64,000 nt of DNA, from the NCBI RefSeq assembly GCF_022867795.2, contig NZ_CP107006.1, forward strand, positions 310,001 through 374,000. Reading direction: 5' to 3'. Every line of letters starts with the position of its first letter. Position 1 is the stretch's first letter. This stretch comes from Chitinophaga horti. Lineage in GTDB: Bacteria > Bacteroidota > Bacteroidia > Chitinophagales > Chitinophagaceae. The notes below the pieces were generated by a model. That model saw nothing but the letters and a program-made list of their open reading frames with translations, was not told the origin of the DNA and made no database searches. Shown here piece after piece: positions 1-10,141 of the stretch. The position numbers and the translations under genes were made by a program.

Positions 1-1
1 A

Positions 2-868
<867 letters not shown>

Positions 869-923
869 TCAACCTATTCTGCCCTTACAAGAAGGGAACA
901 TCAGAAAAAGTTTGAAAAATAAC

Positions 924-968
924 AGTTACAAAGTACTTTAGTATTCGTACTTTGAGTACTTTGTAACT
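924..968 (+). other. Perfect 14-bp inverted repeat between tuf and tRNA-Trp
   Basis: The arms AGTTACAAAGTACT (924-937) and AGTACTTTGTAACT (955-968) are exact reverse complements with a 17-nt loop. The repeat ends five bases before the tRNA-Trp acceptor stem. No T-run follows, so it looks more like an RNA-processing hairpin or a partial terminator for tuf than a classical intrinsic terminator. Confidence 0.7.
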
Positions 969-972
969 ATCT

Positions 973-1043
973 ACGGGCATAGTTCAATGGTAGAATAGAG
1001 GTCTCCAAAACCTTTGATCAGGGTTCGAATCCTTGTGCCCGTG
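973..1043 (+). tRNA. tRNA-Trp (CCA anticodon)
   Basis: The acceptor stem ACGGGCA (973-979) pairs perfectly with TGCCCGT (1036-1042), with discriminator G at 1043. The anticodon loop reads CTCCAAA (anticodon CCA) on the stem GAGGT/ACCTT, and the T-loop has GGTTCGAATCC. The gene sits between tuf and secE, a usual place for tRNA-Trp in Bacteroidota. CCA is not encoded. Confidence 0.95.
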
Positions 1044-1084
1044 CAAGCTAACGGAATAGTAGGGTAAACCTTAATTATCAGGCA

Positions 1085-1276
1085 ATGAACAAAATCAGAA
1101 CTTATTTCCGCGAATCGTACCATGAGCTTGTACACAAGGTGTCCTGGCCTACATGGCAGGAACTGCAGTCATCTACGATGATCGTACTCATTGCTACTGT
1201 TCTTATTACTTTATTAGTGTGGGGCATGGACAGTGCGGCGCACCTTGTACTCTCCCAGTACTATAAATTATTCTAA
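1085..1276 (+). CDS. secE: Preprotein translocase subunit SecE
   Basis: SecE is the small essential subunit of the SecYEG channel in the inner membrane and clamps SecY. The 63-aa product has the short SecE layout: an amphipathic N-terminal helix, the conserved motif around VSWPTWQEL (about residues 19-27), then one transmembrane segment (about residues 31-50). The stop codon TAA overlaps the nusG ATG (TAATG), so translation is probably coupled. Position directly before nusG confirms the call. Short single-TM SecE is normal outside Enterobacteria. Confidence 0.95.
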   Translation: MNKIRTYFRESYHELVHKVSWPTWQELQSSTMIVLIATVLITLLVWGMDSAAHLVLSQYYKLF

Positions 1277-1848
1277 TGATGGATGCAGTAAATACCCCTA
1301 CTTCCCCGGAAACAAAATGGTACGTGCTGCGTGTAGTTAGTGGCAAAGAGAAAAAGGTAAAAGAATATCTCGATATCGAAGTACGCAGGTCAGACTGGGG
1401 AAATGTGATCACTCAGATATTTCTTCCGGTTGAGAAAGTTTATAAAGTGCAGGCTGGTAAAAAAGTAATGCGCGAGAAAAACTTCTACCCCGGTTATGTA
1501 ATGATCGAAGCCATTGATGGTAAAATGACCGACGAGGTGATTCAATCCATCCGCAACGTATCCGGTGTTATTCACTTCCTGGGTAAAGAAAAGCCGATCG
1601 CACTGCGTAAGGCGGAAGTAAACAAGATGCTGGGTAAAGTAGACGAAATGTCTGACCAGGGTCTCACGATGAGCGAGCCTTTCATTGTAGGCGAAACCAT
1701 CAAAATTATCGACGGTCCGTTCAACGATTTCAACGGTGTTATCGAAGAAGTGATCGAAGACAAGAAAAAGCTGAAAGTAACGGTGAAGATTTTCGGCCGT
1801 GCTACTCCGGTGGAGCTGAACTTCATGCAGGTAGAAAAAATTGCTTAA
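1276..1848 (+). CDS. nusG: Transcription termination/antitermination protein NusG
   Basis: NusG binds the RNA polymerase clamp, modulates pausing and links RNAP to Rho or the ribosome. The 190-aa protein shows the N-terminal NGN domain (WYVLRVVSGKEKKVKEYL, FYPGYVMIE) and a C-terminal KOW domain (VGETIKIIDGPFNDFNG, about residues 137-153). An ATGATG pair lies at the start; the first ATG overlaps the secE stop. Length fits the family. It ends in a strong terminator, so here nusG is not co-transcribed into rplK as it is in most relatives. Confidence 0.97.
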   Translation: MMDAVNTPTSPETKWYVLRVVSGKEKKVKEYLDIEVRRSDWGNVITQIFLPVEKVYKVQAGKKVMREKNFYPGYVMIEAIDGKMTDEVIQSIRNVSGVIHFLGKEKPIALRKAEVNKMLGKVDEMSDQGLTMSEPFIVGETIKIIDGPFNDFNGVIEEVIEDKKKLKVTVKIFGRATPVELNFMQVEKIA

Positions 1849-1866
1849 TCTTATTTCAAATATGCG

Positions 1867-1899
1867 AAAGGGCGGTGTTAGATACACCGCCCTTTTTTT
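1867..1899 (+). terminator. Intrinsic terminator after nusG
   Basis: The stem GGGCGGTGT (1870-1878) pairs with ACACCGCCC (1884-1892) around the loop TAGAT, followed by seven T. It closes the tuf-secE-nusG unit. Confidence 0.9.
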
Positions 1900-1942
1900 G
1901 TTATCATGGTCAGCCAACCGCCGAAAAATTGTAAATTCGGTT

Positions 1943-2119
1943 ATGATTTCACAACGGGAATATAATGACATGATGGAGCTGCTTCGTAAGCAGAAGATGA
2001 GAGTCGAAACTGACCCGGCATATCGGGAACAGCTCTCCAAAGAGCTACGCATCAGCGATTTGTACTTTGGCACAGGTCCAAAATCTTCCCATAAAAGCAA
2101 GAAAATTAAAAAAAGTTAA
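1943..2119 (+). CDS. Small hypothetical protein (58 aa), possible partner of the next gene
   Basis: I do not recognise this family. The ATG at 1943 is preferred over an upstream in-frame ATG at 1841, because that one lies inside the nusG end and the terminator hairpin. The product is a charged, mostly helical peptide (MISQREYNDMMELLRKQK...) with a very basic Ser/Lys-rich tail. It lies 68 bp before an ADP-ribosyltransferase-like gene on the same strand. That arrangement (short protein, then ART-fold protein) resembles a two-gene toxin-antitoxin unit, but the pairing is inference only. No clear promoter was found. It could also be a host-conserved small protein of unrelated role. Confidence 0.55.
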   Translation: MISQREYNDMMELLRKQKMRVETDPAYREQLSKELRISDLYFGTGPKSSHKSKKIKKS

Positions 2120-2187
2120 CCCGTAGGCAAAAAAGCCTGGCCCCTTTTTCTTCTTCGGACATTTGTTTAGTTCAATAGTTTCACAGG

Positions 2188-2793
2188 ATGCTCTACACAG
2201 CAGAACCTGGACTAGTTATTGGTTTTCACGGCTGCGATCAGCGCGTGAGCGACGCAATAATTTCCGGCATTACATCTCTCCGCCCCAGCACTAATGATTG
2301 GGATTGGTTAGGGCATGGCATTTATTTTTGGCAGAATAGCTATGATCGGGCGATGAATTATGCCATGCACCCGCCGCCTAATGTGCAGATTCATCAGCCG
2401 GCGGTTATTGGCGCGGTGATCAGCCTTGGGCGCTGCCTTGATCTTACAGATAAAAGGTGGATAGATTTGACGAGATCATCATTTGAAATATTGAAGCGGA
2501 CCCGTGAACCGCGTGGTTTTAGTTTGCCTGCGAACGCAGATCCGGGTGGTGGCAGGCGTTGGGGAGACAAGGTGCTTCGCCGATTGGACTGCGCTGTCAT
2601 TGAGAACGTTCATAAATTACTACGGGATGCCGGCAGTCAGCCCTTCGATTCGGTGCGCTGCGTATTCTACGAAGGGAAACGTTTGTATCGTGGGGCAGGT
2701 TTTTACGAGAAAACACATGTGCAAATATGTATTCGTAACCCGAATTGCATTAAGGGGTATTTCAGGCCAAGGGAAGAGGTAGATTGGAAATAA
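2188..2793 (+). CDS. ADP-ribosyltransferase (PARP/DUF3990)-like protein
   Basis: The 201-aa protein shows the pattern of the ART fold. A first strand ends in GFHGCD (residues 12-17), matching the His/Arg motif that grips NAD. A second motif, LGHGIYFWQN (about 41-50), matches the G-x-Y-F segment that carries the stacking Tyr. The hydrophobic strand VIGAVISLG follows, and a C-terminal strand ends near THVQICIRNPNCIKGYF. The third catalytic position, normally Glu, appears to be Gln in THVQI, so transferase activity is uncertain. There is no signal peptide, so it is cytoplasmic. It lies between nusG and the rplK operon with a 58-aa ORF upstream. Possible roles are a toxin, an NAD-dependent modifier or a stress protein. 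The fold call is moderate and the function unknown. Confidence 0.6.
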   Translation: MLYTAEPGLVIGFHGCDQRVSDAIISGITSLRPSTNDWDWLGHGIYFWQNSYDRAMNYAMHPPPNVQIHQPAVIGAVISLGRCLDLTDKRWIDLTRSSFEILKRTREPRGFSLPANADPGGGRRWGDKVLRRLDCAVIENVHKLLRDAGSQPFDSVRCVFYEGKRLYRGAGFYEKTHVQICIRNPNCIKGYFRPREEVDWK

Positions 2794-2796
2794 CAG

Positions 2797-2826
2797 GGAG
2801 GATGGCCCCATTCCGGGGCCATCTCC
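2797..2826. terminator. Bidirectional hairpin between convergent genes
   Basis: GATGGCCCC (2801-2809) pairs with GGGGCCATC (2815-2823) and is extended by GGA/TCC with one bulge. It lies between the ART-like gene and the convergent DUF1579 gene. The T-run is poor on both strands. Confidence 0.65.
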
Positions 2827-2831
2827 TGACA

Positions 2832-3401
2832 TCACTTTGCTCTCACCAGCTTCAACTCCATGGTTTTAAATTCCTGGCCATTGTCTACCATAAACATTTC
2901 CATCAGGTGATTGTTGTCGTCTATCACCTTCATGGAGGTTTTGGTGGTCATTTCTTTGCCGGTGGCGGGGTCGAGGCTTTTGCCCGTTAAGATGACCGCT
3001 TTGGCTGCGTCATCCCATTTACCTTCTGAATTCATGATACCTGTGCCCATGTTGTCGATCCAGTTGCTGTGGAACGTCTTTTTGGCGTTATCGAAGCCGG
3101 TAATGCTGACGCCTTCGAAAGGCATGCCCATAAAGTCGCCTTTAAAAGTAGATTCCTGGTAACGGCCTCCGAGAATCATGCGGTTCATGCAGGAGCCTTC
3201 GCTTTTCATGGGTTCGGCGCCGGGCGCCATCCACATGCTCATGGTATACTTCCAGTTGCCGTCTGCGGAAGCGAGCATTTTGTGCATTTCGCCGGGCGTC
3301 ATGTAGGCTTCCCATGCTTTTTGCGCGGCGGCGTCCTGGGCATTGGCGGAGAAGGAGAGGAGGAGGCAGACGATTGCCAGTAGATAGGAGTTACGTTTCA
3401 T
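2832..3401 (-). CDS. Secreted DUF1579 family protein
   Basis: The 189-aa product begins with a classical signal peptide (MKRNSYLLAIVCLLLSFSANAQ) and continues with the DUF1579 pattern: a W-x-Y-x-M segment, LGGRY around residue 78, GMPFEG around residue 92, and repeated beta strands (GFDNAKKTFHSNWIDNMGTG). The family is common in Bacteroidota and planctomycetes; its biochemical role is not established. Predicted location is periplasm or outer surface. It is oriented against the ribosomal operon and, with the two genes upstream, separates nusG from rplK. Start is set by the signal peptide. Confidence 0.8.
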   Translation of the reverse strand: MKRNSYLLAIVCLLLSFSANAQDAAAQKAWEAYMTPGEMHKMLASADGNWKYTMSMWMAPGAEPMKSEGSCMNRMILGGRYQESTFKGDFMGMPFEGVSITGFDNAKKTFHSNWIDNMGTGIMNSEGKWDDAAKAVILTGKSLDPATGKEMTTKTSMKVIDDNNHLMEMFMVDNGQEFKTMELKLVRAK

Positions 3402-3517
3402 AATTGTGGAGTTTCTCCAAAGGTAAGATGAAGTAATTCATTAGCAGTCACTTGCATGTTGTAACAAGCTTTTGTGTGACCTGAGACGGGCGTGGGTTTG
3501 ATTAAACAAGCCATTGC

Positions 3518-3548
3518 TTGGAAAATCATGTGTTTTCGTGTAAATTTG
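3518..3548 (+). promoter_or_regulatory. Candidate distal promoter of the rplK operon
   Basis: TTG (3518-3520), a 20-nt spacer, then TAAATTTG (3541-3548), matching the Bacteroidota -7 consensus TAnnTTTG. It would give a leader of about 170 nt before rplK. Confidence 0.5.
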
Positions 3549-3607
3549 CAATGCCATTGTAAAAAATGCGCCTTATTATCAAAAAGGATGCCTAGATCGA
3601 AATTCTT

Positions 3608-3638
3608 TTTGTGGTTATATTAATTATACCTACCTTTG
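3608..3638 (+). promoter_or_regulatory. Main promoter of the rplK-rpoC operon
   Basis: TTTG (3608-3611), a 19-nt spacer, then TACCTTTG (3631-3638), a full match to the Bacteroidota consensus. The leader of about 80 nt contains a small hairpin, GTGGC/GCCAC (around 3684-3702), just before the rplK start region. It may be a site for ribosomal-protein feedback, but that is not shown by sequence alone. The rest of the 325-bp gap 3402-3726 holds nothing else I can identify. Confidence 0.75.
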
Positions 3639-3726
3639 CATCCCCCTTAAAGGGTCTTTTTAGGACTTCTTAAGACTTGGGAGTGGCTGTTAAAGGCCAC
3701 GTTTTCACCAAATTAAAACTCAAATA

Positions 3727-4170
3727 ATGGCAAAAGAGATCGCAACGTACGTGAAATTGCAGGTTAAAGGCGGCCAGGCCAACCCTGCACCTCCGATTGG
3801 ACCTGCTTTAGGTTCTAAAGGTGTGAACATCATGGAGTTCTGCAAACAGTTCAATGCCCGCACCCAGGATAAAATGGGTAAAGTGTTGCCTGTGTTGCTG
3901 ACTGTTTACACTGACAAATCTTTCGACTTCGTAATCAAAACCCCTCCGGCTGCCGTACAGCTGTTGGAAGCTGCCAAAATTCAGTCTGGTTCTAAAGAGC
4001 CAAACCGTAACAAGGTAGGCAAGGTTTCCTGGACAAGCATCGAAGCTATTGCAAAAGACAAAATGCCTGATCTGAACTGCTTTACGCTGGAAAGCGCCAT
4101 GAAAATGGTTGCCGGTACTGCACGCAGCATGGGTATTACTGTTGATGGTAAAGCTCCTTGGGAAAACTAA
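3727..4170 (+). CDS. rplK: 50S ribosomal protein L11
   Basis: L11 forms the base of the ribosomal GTPase-associated stalk and binds 23S rRNA with L10/L12. The 147-aa product has the conserved N-terminal segment [20 protein letters not shown] (residues 9-28) and the RNA-binding C-terminal domain with the family-typical [11 protein letters not shown] near the end. It is first gene of the rplKAJL-rpoBC unit here, with its own strong promoter rather than read-through from nusG. The rplA ATG follows 28 bp later. Length and sequence are standard. Confidence 0.98.
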   Translation: MAKEIATYVKLQVKGGQANPAPPIGPALGSKGVNIMEFCKQFNARTQDKMGKVLPVLLTVYTDKSFDFVIKTPPAAVQLLEAAKIQSGSKEPNRNKVGKVSWTSIEAIAKDKMPDLNCFTLESAMKMVAGTARSMGITVDGKAPWEN

Positions 4171-4198
4171 TTTGTCAAACCTTTAAAAAACATTGAAA

Positions 4199-4888
4199 AT
4201 GGCAACGAAGAAAAGAAAGATTGCTGACGCAAAGGTGGACAAAAACAAACAGTATAGCCTGAAAGAGGCATCCACTCTTGTTAAAGATATCAACACTACT
4301 AAATTTGACAGTTCTGTCGATTTACATATCCGCTTAGGCGTTGATCCTAAGAAAGCTGACCAGGCTATCCGTGGTTCCGTAACGCTTCCCCACGGTACTG
4401 GTAAAACCAAACGTGTATTGGTACTCTGTACTCCTGACAAGGAGAACGATGCTAAAGGCGCTGGTGCAGATTTCGTAGGTCTGGACGAGTTCATTTCCAA
4501 AATCGAGTCTGGCTGGACCGATGTAGACGTTATCGTTGCTACACCGTCTGTAATGCCTAAGATCGGTAAACTGGGTAAGATTCTCGGTCCCCGCAACCTG
4601 ATGCCAAACCCTAAAACAGGTACTGTAACGAACGATGTTGCAGCTGCTGTAAACGAGGTTAAAGGCGGTAAAATCACCTTTAAAGTAGATAAAGCCGGTA
4701 TCATTCACGCTTCTATCGGTCGTGTTTCCTTCTCTGCAGAAAAAATCGAGCAGAACTCACAGGAACTGATCAACGCGCTGATCAAACTGAAACCTTCTAC
4801 TGCTAAAGGTACTTACCTGAAAGGTTTGTCCATGGCTGCTACAATGAGCCCTGGTATTGCGATTGACACTAAATCTGTTCAAAACTAA
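4199..4888 (+). CDS. rplA: 50S ribosomal protein L1
   Basis: L1 builds the mobile stalk at the E site and in many bacteria represses its own operon. The ATG at 4199 ([11 protein letters not shown]) is chosen over an in-frame TTG six bases upstream, giving 229 aa. Conserved L1 features include [30 protein letters not shown] (the classic signature, about residues 125-142) and [14 protein letters not shown]. It lies between rplK and rplJ with short spacing. Confidence 0.98.
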   Translation: MATKKRKIADAKVDKNKQYSLKEASTLVKDINTTKFDSSVDLHIRLGVDPKKADQAIRGSVTLPHGTGKTKRVLVLCTPDKENDAKGAGADFVGLDEFISKIESGWTDVDVIVATPSVMPKIGKLGKILGPRNLMPNPKTGTVTNDVAAAVNEVKGGKITFKVDKAGIIHASIGRVSFSAEKIEQNSQELINALIKLKPSTAKGTYLKGLSMAATMSPGIAIDTKSVQN

Positions 4889-4957
4889 TTGATTTAAACG
4901 TTGTAGTACGAGAGCGTATGCTGGGGAACTGCTGAAATCAATAACAATCAAAAAGCT

Positions 4958-5485
4958 ATGAACAAAGAACAAAAAAATGATGTGATCGAGCTGCTGAAAA
5001 GCAAGTTCACTCAATATAACAACTTCTACATCACCAACACTGAGTCGCTGAGTGTAGAGCAGATTAACAACCTGCGCAGAACCTGCTTCGACAAGCAAGT
5101 GGAACTGAAGGTGGCTAAGAACACCCTCATTAAAAAGGCCCTGGAGTCTCTGGACAGCGAAAAATATGCAGGTGTTTACGAAGCCCTGCATGGTGTAACT
5201 GCCCTGATGTTCTCTGACAGCCCGAAAGAGCCTGCGTTGATCATCTCTGCATTCCGCAAAGCCAACGCTAAACTGGAGAAACCTGTACTGAAAGCTGCAT
5301 TTGTAGCTGACGAGGTGTACCTGGGCGACAATGAGCTGGTAAACCTGACCAAGATCAAAACCAAGAACGAACTCATTGGCGAAGTTCTGGGTCTGTTGCA
5401 ATCTCCTGCAAAACGCGTTATCGCTGCCCTGCTCGAGAAAGGCAAGAAAGAAGAAGCTGGCGCAGAAGCTCCTGCTGCCGAGTAA
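4958..5485 (+). CDS. rplJ: 50S ribosomal protein L10
   Basis: L10 anchors the L7/L12 dimers to the ribosome. The 175-aa protein has the usual N-terminal globular domain (LRRTCFDKQVELKVAKNTLIKKAL, about residues 39-62) and a C-terminal helix that carries L12. It ends in an Ala/Glu-rich tail (GAEAPAAE). The 69-bp gap from rplA is a possible leader region. The next gene rplL is 154 bp away across a strong hairpin. Confidence 0.97.
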   Translation: MNKEQKNDVIELLKSKFTQYNNFYITNTESLSVEQINNLRRTCFDKQVELKVAKNTLIKKALESLDSEKYAGVYEALHGVTALMFSDSPKEPALIISAFRKANAKLEKPVLKAAFVADEVYLGDNELVNLTKIKTKNELIGEVLGLLQSPAKRVIAALLEKGKKEEAGAEAPAAE

Positions 5486-5492
5486 TCTGGTA

Positions 5493-5534
5493 CCGGCGCC
5501 AGGTTGCCGCCTGAGAATGGCGGGCTAGTGCCGG
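5493..5534 (+). other. Nested stem-loop between rplJ and rplL
   Basis: The outer stem CCGGC (5493-5497) pairs with GCCGG (5530-5534). The inner stem GCCGCC (5506-5511) pairs with GGCGG-C (5519-5525) around a TGAGAAT loop. No T-run follows, so it is more likely an mRNA-processing or stabilising element that separates rplL from the upstream message than a terminator. Confidence 0.6.
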
Positions 5535-5639
5535 GGCTGTAATCCGGAAAGGATAGCAGTCAACAACATTGGCTTCCAAGTCAAAATATAAATTTTCGTT
5601 TTTAACAACATTTACAAAACATTACAAAAAATACATAAA

Positions 5640-6014
5640 ATGGCAGACGTAAAATCTTTAGCCGAACAATTAGTAGGCCTGACTGTTAAGGAAGTACAGG
5701 AACTCGCAGACGTTCTGAAGAACGAATATGGTATCGAACCTGCTGCTGCTGCAGTTGTTGTAGCTGCTGGTGGTGACGGTGGTGGTGCTGCTGTTGAAGA
5801 GAAAACTTCCTTCAACGTTGTCCTGAAATCTGCAGGTGCTAGCAAACTGAACGTTGTGAAAGTAGTAAAAGATCTGACTGGCCTCGGTCTGAAAGAAGCT
5901 AAAGAACTGGTAGACGGTGCTCCGAAATCAGTTAAAGAAGGCGTTAGCAAGGCAGAAGCAGAAGATCTGAAAGCGAAGCTCACAGAAGCTGGTGCTGATG
6001 TAGAAATTCAGTAA
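5640..6014 (+). CDS. rplL: 50S ribosomal protein L7/L12
   Basis: L7/L12 recruits translational GTPases to the ribosome and is present in several copies. The 124-aa protein shows the N-terminal dimerisation helices, an Ala/Gly-rich hinge ([16 protein letters not shown], about residues 40-55), and the conserved C-terminal domain with [20 protein letters not shown] and [20 protein letters not shown]. Position between rplJ and rpoB is canonical. Hairpins on both sides suggest that its higher expression is set at the RNA level. Confidence 0.98.
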   Translation: MADVKSLAEQLVGLTVKEVQELADVLKNEYGIEPAAAAVVVAAGGDGGGAAVEEKTSFNVVLKSAGASKLNVVKVVKDLTGLGLKEAKELVDGAPKSVKEGVSKAEAEDLKAKLTEAGADVEIQ

Positions 6015-6042
6015 TTCTTTGCTTAACGAGATACATCTTATA

Positions 6043-6090
6043 AAGGTCAAAAGTGCTTCCGGCACTTTTGGCCTTATTCCCTTTGGGAAT
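6043..6090 (+). terminator. Attenuator-like double hairpin between rplL and rpoB
   Basis: A 14-bp stem (6043-6056 with 6062-6075, loop TTCCG, one G-T pair) is followed directly by ATTCCC-TTT-GGGAAT (6076-6090) and then GTGTCTTTTTT. It sits in the 223-bp gap before rpoB, the place where other bacteria keep a partial terminator that lowers rpoBC relative to rplJL. I infer the same role here. Confidence 0.75.
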
Positions 6091-6237
6091 GTGTCTTTTT
6101 TCGAGGGTCAAAACAGGGGAACTATAACATTTAGTGAATTGGCGTTCGAGGGTTAATACAGCATACTGCATGTATTTCGGCAAAGAATCCTTAATTTCCC
6201 CTAATCTTACAAGTCATATTAACTGCTAACTACGAAT

Positions 6238-9200
6238 ATGTCTCTAAAAAAAGCCCAAACTAGCGAAAGAGTAAATTTTGGAAAGATCAAACAAGTTGCT
6301 GAGACACCGGATCTGTTGGCTATCCAAATCCAATCTTTCAAGGATTTCTTCCAATTAGAAACCACACCAGACAAGCGTAACAACGAAGGCCTTTTCAAAG
6401 TATTTAAAGAGAATTTCCCGATTACAGATACCAGAAATATCTTTAACCTGGAGTTCCTTGACTATTTCGTAGATCCTCCGCGTTACACTATCGAAGAGTG
6501 TATCGAGCGTGGTCTTACATATTCTGTGCCTCTGAAAGCGAAACTGCGTTTGAGCTGTAACGACGAAGAGCACGTAGACTTCCAAACCATCGTACAGGAC
6601 GTATTCCTCGGAAACATTCCGTACATGACCCCAAGGGGTACCTTCGTTATCAACGGCGCTGAACGTGTAGTTGTATCCCAGCTCCACCGTTCTCCTGGTG
6701 TATTCTTTGGTCAATCCGTGCATCCTAACGGCACCAAGATCTACTCTGCAAGGGTGATCCCTTTCAAAGGCGCCTGGATGGAGTTTGCGACAGACATCAA
6801 CAACGTGATGTACGCGTACATCGACCGTAAGAAGAAATTCCCGGTAACAACGTTGCTGAGGGCTATTGGCTACGAAACCGATAAAGACATCCTCCAGCTC
6901 TTCGGCATGGCGGATGAGGTGAAAGCAGACAAGAAAAGCCTCGAAAAATATGCCGGCAAAAAGCTGGCTGCCCGTGTGTTGAGAAGCTGGGTAGAAGATT
7001 TTGTGGACGAGGACACCGGTGAGGTGGTGAGCATCGAAAGGAACGAGATCATGCTTGAGCGTGATTCTATCCTGGATGAAGCGAACATCGAAACCATCGT
7101 GGATATGGACGTGAAATCTGTTTTCGTGCAGAAAGAAGAAGTGAGCGGCGATTTCTCCATCATCTACAACACATTAAATAAGGATACATCCAACTCCGAA
7201 CTGGAAGCCGTTCAGCACATCTACCGCCAGCTGCGCGGTGCCGATGCGCCGGATGATGAAACAGCAAGGGGTATCATCGATAAATTGTTCTTCTCTGACA
7301 AACGTTACGATCTGGGTGACGTAGGACGTTATAAGATCAACAGGAAACTGGGTCTGCCTACGCCGCTGGATATGAAAGTTTTGACGAAAGACGACATCAT
7401 TTCCATCATCAAGTACCTGGTACAACTCACCAACGGTAAGGCCGAGATCGACGATATCGATCACCTGTCTAACCGTCGTGTACGTACCGTGGGCGAACAA
7501 TTGTACGCTCAGTTTGGTGTTGGTCTGGCCCGTATGGCGCGTACCATCCGTGAAAGGATGAACGTAAGGGACAATGAGGTATTTACGCCGGTAGATCTGA
7601 TCAATGCAAGAACACTTTCTTCCGTGATCAACTCCTTTTTCGGTACTTCTCAGCTGTCTCAGTTCCTCGACCAAACTAACCCGCTGTCAGAGATCACGCA
7701 CAAACGTCGTATCTCCGCACTCGGACCCGGTGGTTTGAGCCGCGAGCGTGCAGGCTTTGAGGTTCGTGACGTACACTATAGCCACTACGGCCGTCTGTGT
7801 ACTATCGAAACACCGGAAGGTCCAAACATCGGTCTGATCTCCACCCTTTGCGTTCACGCAATGGTAAATGAAATGGGCTTTATCGAAACTCCTTACCGCA
7901 AGGTAAAAGACGGTAAAGTAGACATGCATAAAGTGGAGTACCTGAGCGCTGAAGAAGAAGATTCTGTAAAAATTGCACAGGCAAATGCTCCGCTCGACGA
8001 GAAAGGCGCATTTACCGGTGATAAAGTGAAGTCCCGCGAAACCGGCGACTTCCCGATCCTGGATCCGGGAGAGGTTGAATTCATGGACGTTGCTCCGAAC
8101 CAGATCGTAGGTTTGAGCGCCTCCCTGATTCCGTTCCTGGAGCATGATGACGCCAACCGTGCGTTGATGGGATCGAACATGCAACGTCAGGCGGTTCCGT
8201 TGATCGCACCGCAGGTGCCGATCGTAGGTACAGGCCTGGAAGCAAAAGCTGCCCGCGACAGCCGTCTGCAGATTACTTCAGAAGGTAAAGGCGTGGTAGA
8301 ATTTGTTGACGCAAACGAAATTCATGTTCGTTACGAGCGCGACGAAATGCAGAAGCTGGTGAGCTTCGAAGATGATCTGATGATCTACCGACTCACGAAG
8401 TTCGTTAAAACGAACCAGAGTACCTGTATCAACCTTCGTCCTGCTGTGAAGAAGGGACAGCGCCTGGAAGAAGGCGACTTCCTGACCGAAGGTTATGCTA
8501 CCCGTGGTGGTGAGCTGGCACTCGGCCGTAACCTGAAAGTGGCGTTCATGCCATGGAAAGGGTACAACTTCGAGGATGCGATCGTGATCTCTGAGCGTGT
8601 TGCTAAAGAAGACTGGTTTACTTCTATTCACATCGATGAATATGAACTGGAAGTACGCGATACTAAACTGGGTGAAGAAGAACTGACCCCGGATATCCCG
8701 AACGTGAGCGAAGAGGCTACCAAAGACCTCGACCAAAACGGTATCATCCGTGTTGGTGCACACATCAAGGAAGGTGATATCCTGATCGGTAAGATCACTC
8801 CACGTGGTGAGTCTGATCCTTCTCCGGAAGAAAAACTGTTAAGAGCGATCTTCGGTGATAAAGCTTCCGATGCGAAAGACGCTTCCCTGAAGGCACCCCC
8901 ATCAACAGAAGGTGTGGTGATCGACAAGAAGCTGTTCTCCCGTGCTAAGAAAGATAAAAACTCTAAAACACGCGAAAAAGCATCCCTGGAGAAACTGGAA
9001 AAAGTTCACCAGAAGAATGAAGAAGACCTGATGGAAGTACTGATGGGCAAATTGCTCACCCTGCTGAAAGACAAAACTTCACAGGGTATCACCAACACTT
9101 ACGGTGAGGTGATCATTTCCAAAGGCTCTAAGTTCTCTCAGAAGAACCTGACCAATATCGATTTCCAGAATGTGAACCCGCTGGGCTGGACTACAGACGA

Positions 9201-10047
9201 CCAGACCAACGAGCAGATCAACATCCTGTTGCACAACTACAATATCAAGTATAACGAAGAGCTGGGCCGTTACAAACGTGAGAAATTCAACATTTCGATC
9301 GGTGACGAGTTACCTGCAGGTGTACTGAAACTGGCGAAGGTTTACCTGGCCAGCAAACGTAAACTGAAAGTGGGTGATAAGATGGCGGGCCGCCACGGTA
9401 ACAAGGGTATTGTTGCGAAAATTGTACGTGATGAGGATATGCCGTTCCTGGAAGACGGTACTCCGGTTGATATCGTATTGAACCCGCTGGGTGTACCTTC
9501 CCGTATGAACCTTGGTCAGATTTACGAAACTGTATTAGGCTGGGCCGGTCAGAAACTGGGCGTGCGTTTCGCTACCCCGATCTTCGACGGTGCTACTACA
9601 GAGGAAATCGCCGATTACATTACGGAAGCTAAACTGCCTAGCTTCGGCCATACTTACCTGAGCGACGGTGAAACCGGCGAGCGCTTCCACCAGAAGGCTA
9701 CCGTTGGTATCATCTACATGCTTAAACTGAGCCACATGGTGGACGACAAAATGCACGCCCGTTCTATCGGACCCTACTCTCTCATCACGCAACAGCCGCT
9801 GGGTGGTAAAGCCCAATTCGGTGGTCAGCGTTTTGGTGAGATGGAAGTTTGGGCACTGGAAGCGTACGGTGCATCCAACATCCTCCAGGAGTTGCTCACG
9901 ATCAAGTCTGATGACATTGTTGGACGTGCGAAAGCTTACGAATCTATCGTTAAAGGCGATAACATTCCGAAAGCCGGCGTACCTGAGTCCTTCAACGTAT
10001 TGATCCACGAGTTACGTGGTCTCGGTCTTGACCTGAAATTCGAATAG
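6238..10047 (+). CDS. rpoB: DNA-directed RNA polymerase subunit beta
   Basis: Beta forms one pincer and half of the active site of RNA polymerase. The 1269-aa product has the full set of family motifs. The rifampicin pocket is [20 protein letters not shown] followed by [18 protein letters not shown]. The segment [17 protein letters not shown], the C-terminal [14 protein letters not shown] and the terminal [24 protein letters not shown] are also present. The Asp, His and Ser positions whose substitution commonly gives rifampicin resistance have the wild-type residues. A Lys/Glu-rich insert around residues 895-925 is typical of the phylum. rpoC follows after 94 bp. Confidence 0.99.
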   Translation: MSLKKAQTSERVNFGKIKQVAETPDLLAIQIQSFKDFFQLETTPDKRNNEGLFKVFKENFPITDTRNIFNLEFLDYFVDPPRYTIEECIERGLTYSVPLKAKLRLSCNDEEHVDFQTIVQDVFLGNIPYMTPRGTFVINGAERVVVSQLHRSPGVFFGQSVHPNGTKIYSARVIPFKGAWMEFATDINNVMYAYIDRKKKFPVTTLLRAIGYETDKDILQLFGMADEVKADKKSLEKYAGKKLAARVLRSWVEDFVDEDTGEVVSIERNEIMLERDSILDEANIETIVDMDVKSVFVQKEEVSGDFSIIYNTLNKDTSNSELEAVQHIYRQLRGADAPDDETARGIIDKLFFSDKRYDLGDVGRYKINRKLGLPTPLDMKVLTKDDIISIIKYLVQLTNGKAEIDDIDHLSNRRVRTVGEQLYAQFGVGLARMARTIRERMNVRDNEVFTPVDLINARTLSSVINSFFGTSQLSQFLDQTNPLSEITHKRRISALGPGGLSRERAGFEVRDVHYSHYGRLCTIETPEGPNIGLISTLCVHAMVNEMGFIETPYRKVKDGKVDMHKVEYLSAEEEDSVKIAQANAPLDEKGAFTGDKVKSRETGDFPILDPGEVEFMDVAPNQIVGLSASLIPFLEHDDANRALMGSNMQRQAVPLIAPQVPIVGTGLEAKAARDSRLQITSEGKGVVEFVDANEIHVRYERDEMQKLVSFEDDLMIYRLTKFVKTNQSTCINLRPAVKKGQRLEEGDFLTEGYATRGGELALGRNLKVAFMPWKGYNFEDAIVISERVAKEDWFTSIHIDEYELEVRDTKLGEEELTPDIPNVSEEATKDLDQNGIIRVGAHIKEGDILIGKITPRGESDPSPEEKLLRAIFGDKASDAKDASLKAPPSTEGVVIDKKLFSRAKKDKNSKTREKASLEKLEKVHQKNEEDLMEVLMGKLLTLLKDKTSQGITNTYGEVIISKGSKFSQKNLTNIDFQNVNPLGWTTDDQTNEQINILLHNYNIKYNEELGRYKREKFNISIGDELPAGVLKLAKVYLASKRKLKVGDKMAGRHGNKGIVAKIVRDEDMPFLEDGTPVDIVLNPLGVPSRMNLGQIYETVLGWAGQKLGVRFATPIFDGATTEEIADYITEAKLPSFGHTYLSDGETGERFHQKATVGIIYMLKLSHMVDDKMHARSIGPYSLITQQPLGGKAQFGGQRFGEMEVWALEAYGASNILQELLTIKSDDIVGRAKAYESIVKGDNIPKAGVPESFNVLIHELRGLGLDLKFE

Positions 10048-10058
10048 TTGACATCATA

Positions 10059-10090
10059 ACAGCCGGCGGATGTAACAGTCCGCTGGCTGT
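10059..10090 (+). other. Hairpin between rpoB and rpoC
   Basis: ACAGCCGGCGGA (10059-10070) pairs with TCCGCTGGCTGT (10079-10090) with one G-T pair and an 8-nt loop. No T-run follows, so it is a likely mRNA processing or stability element, not a terminator. Confidence 0.6.
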
Positions 10091-10141
10091 CTATATAAGA
10101 TTCAGCTATTTCTTCCTAGAATTTTCTTTAAATAACATACA

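Noticed and set aside
1390..2100. Long antisense ORF opposite nusG
   Set aside because: It covers nusG, its terminator and the small ORF, has no recognisable domain, and its codon pattern is that of a shadow frame.
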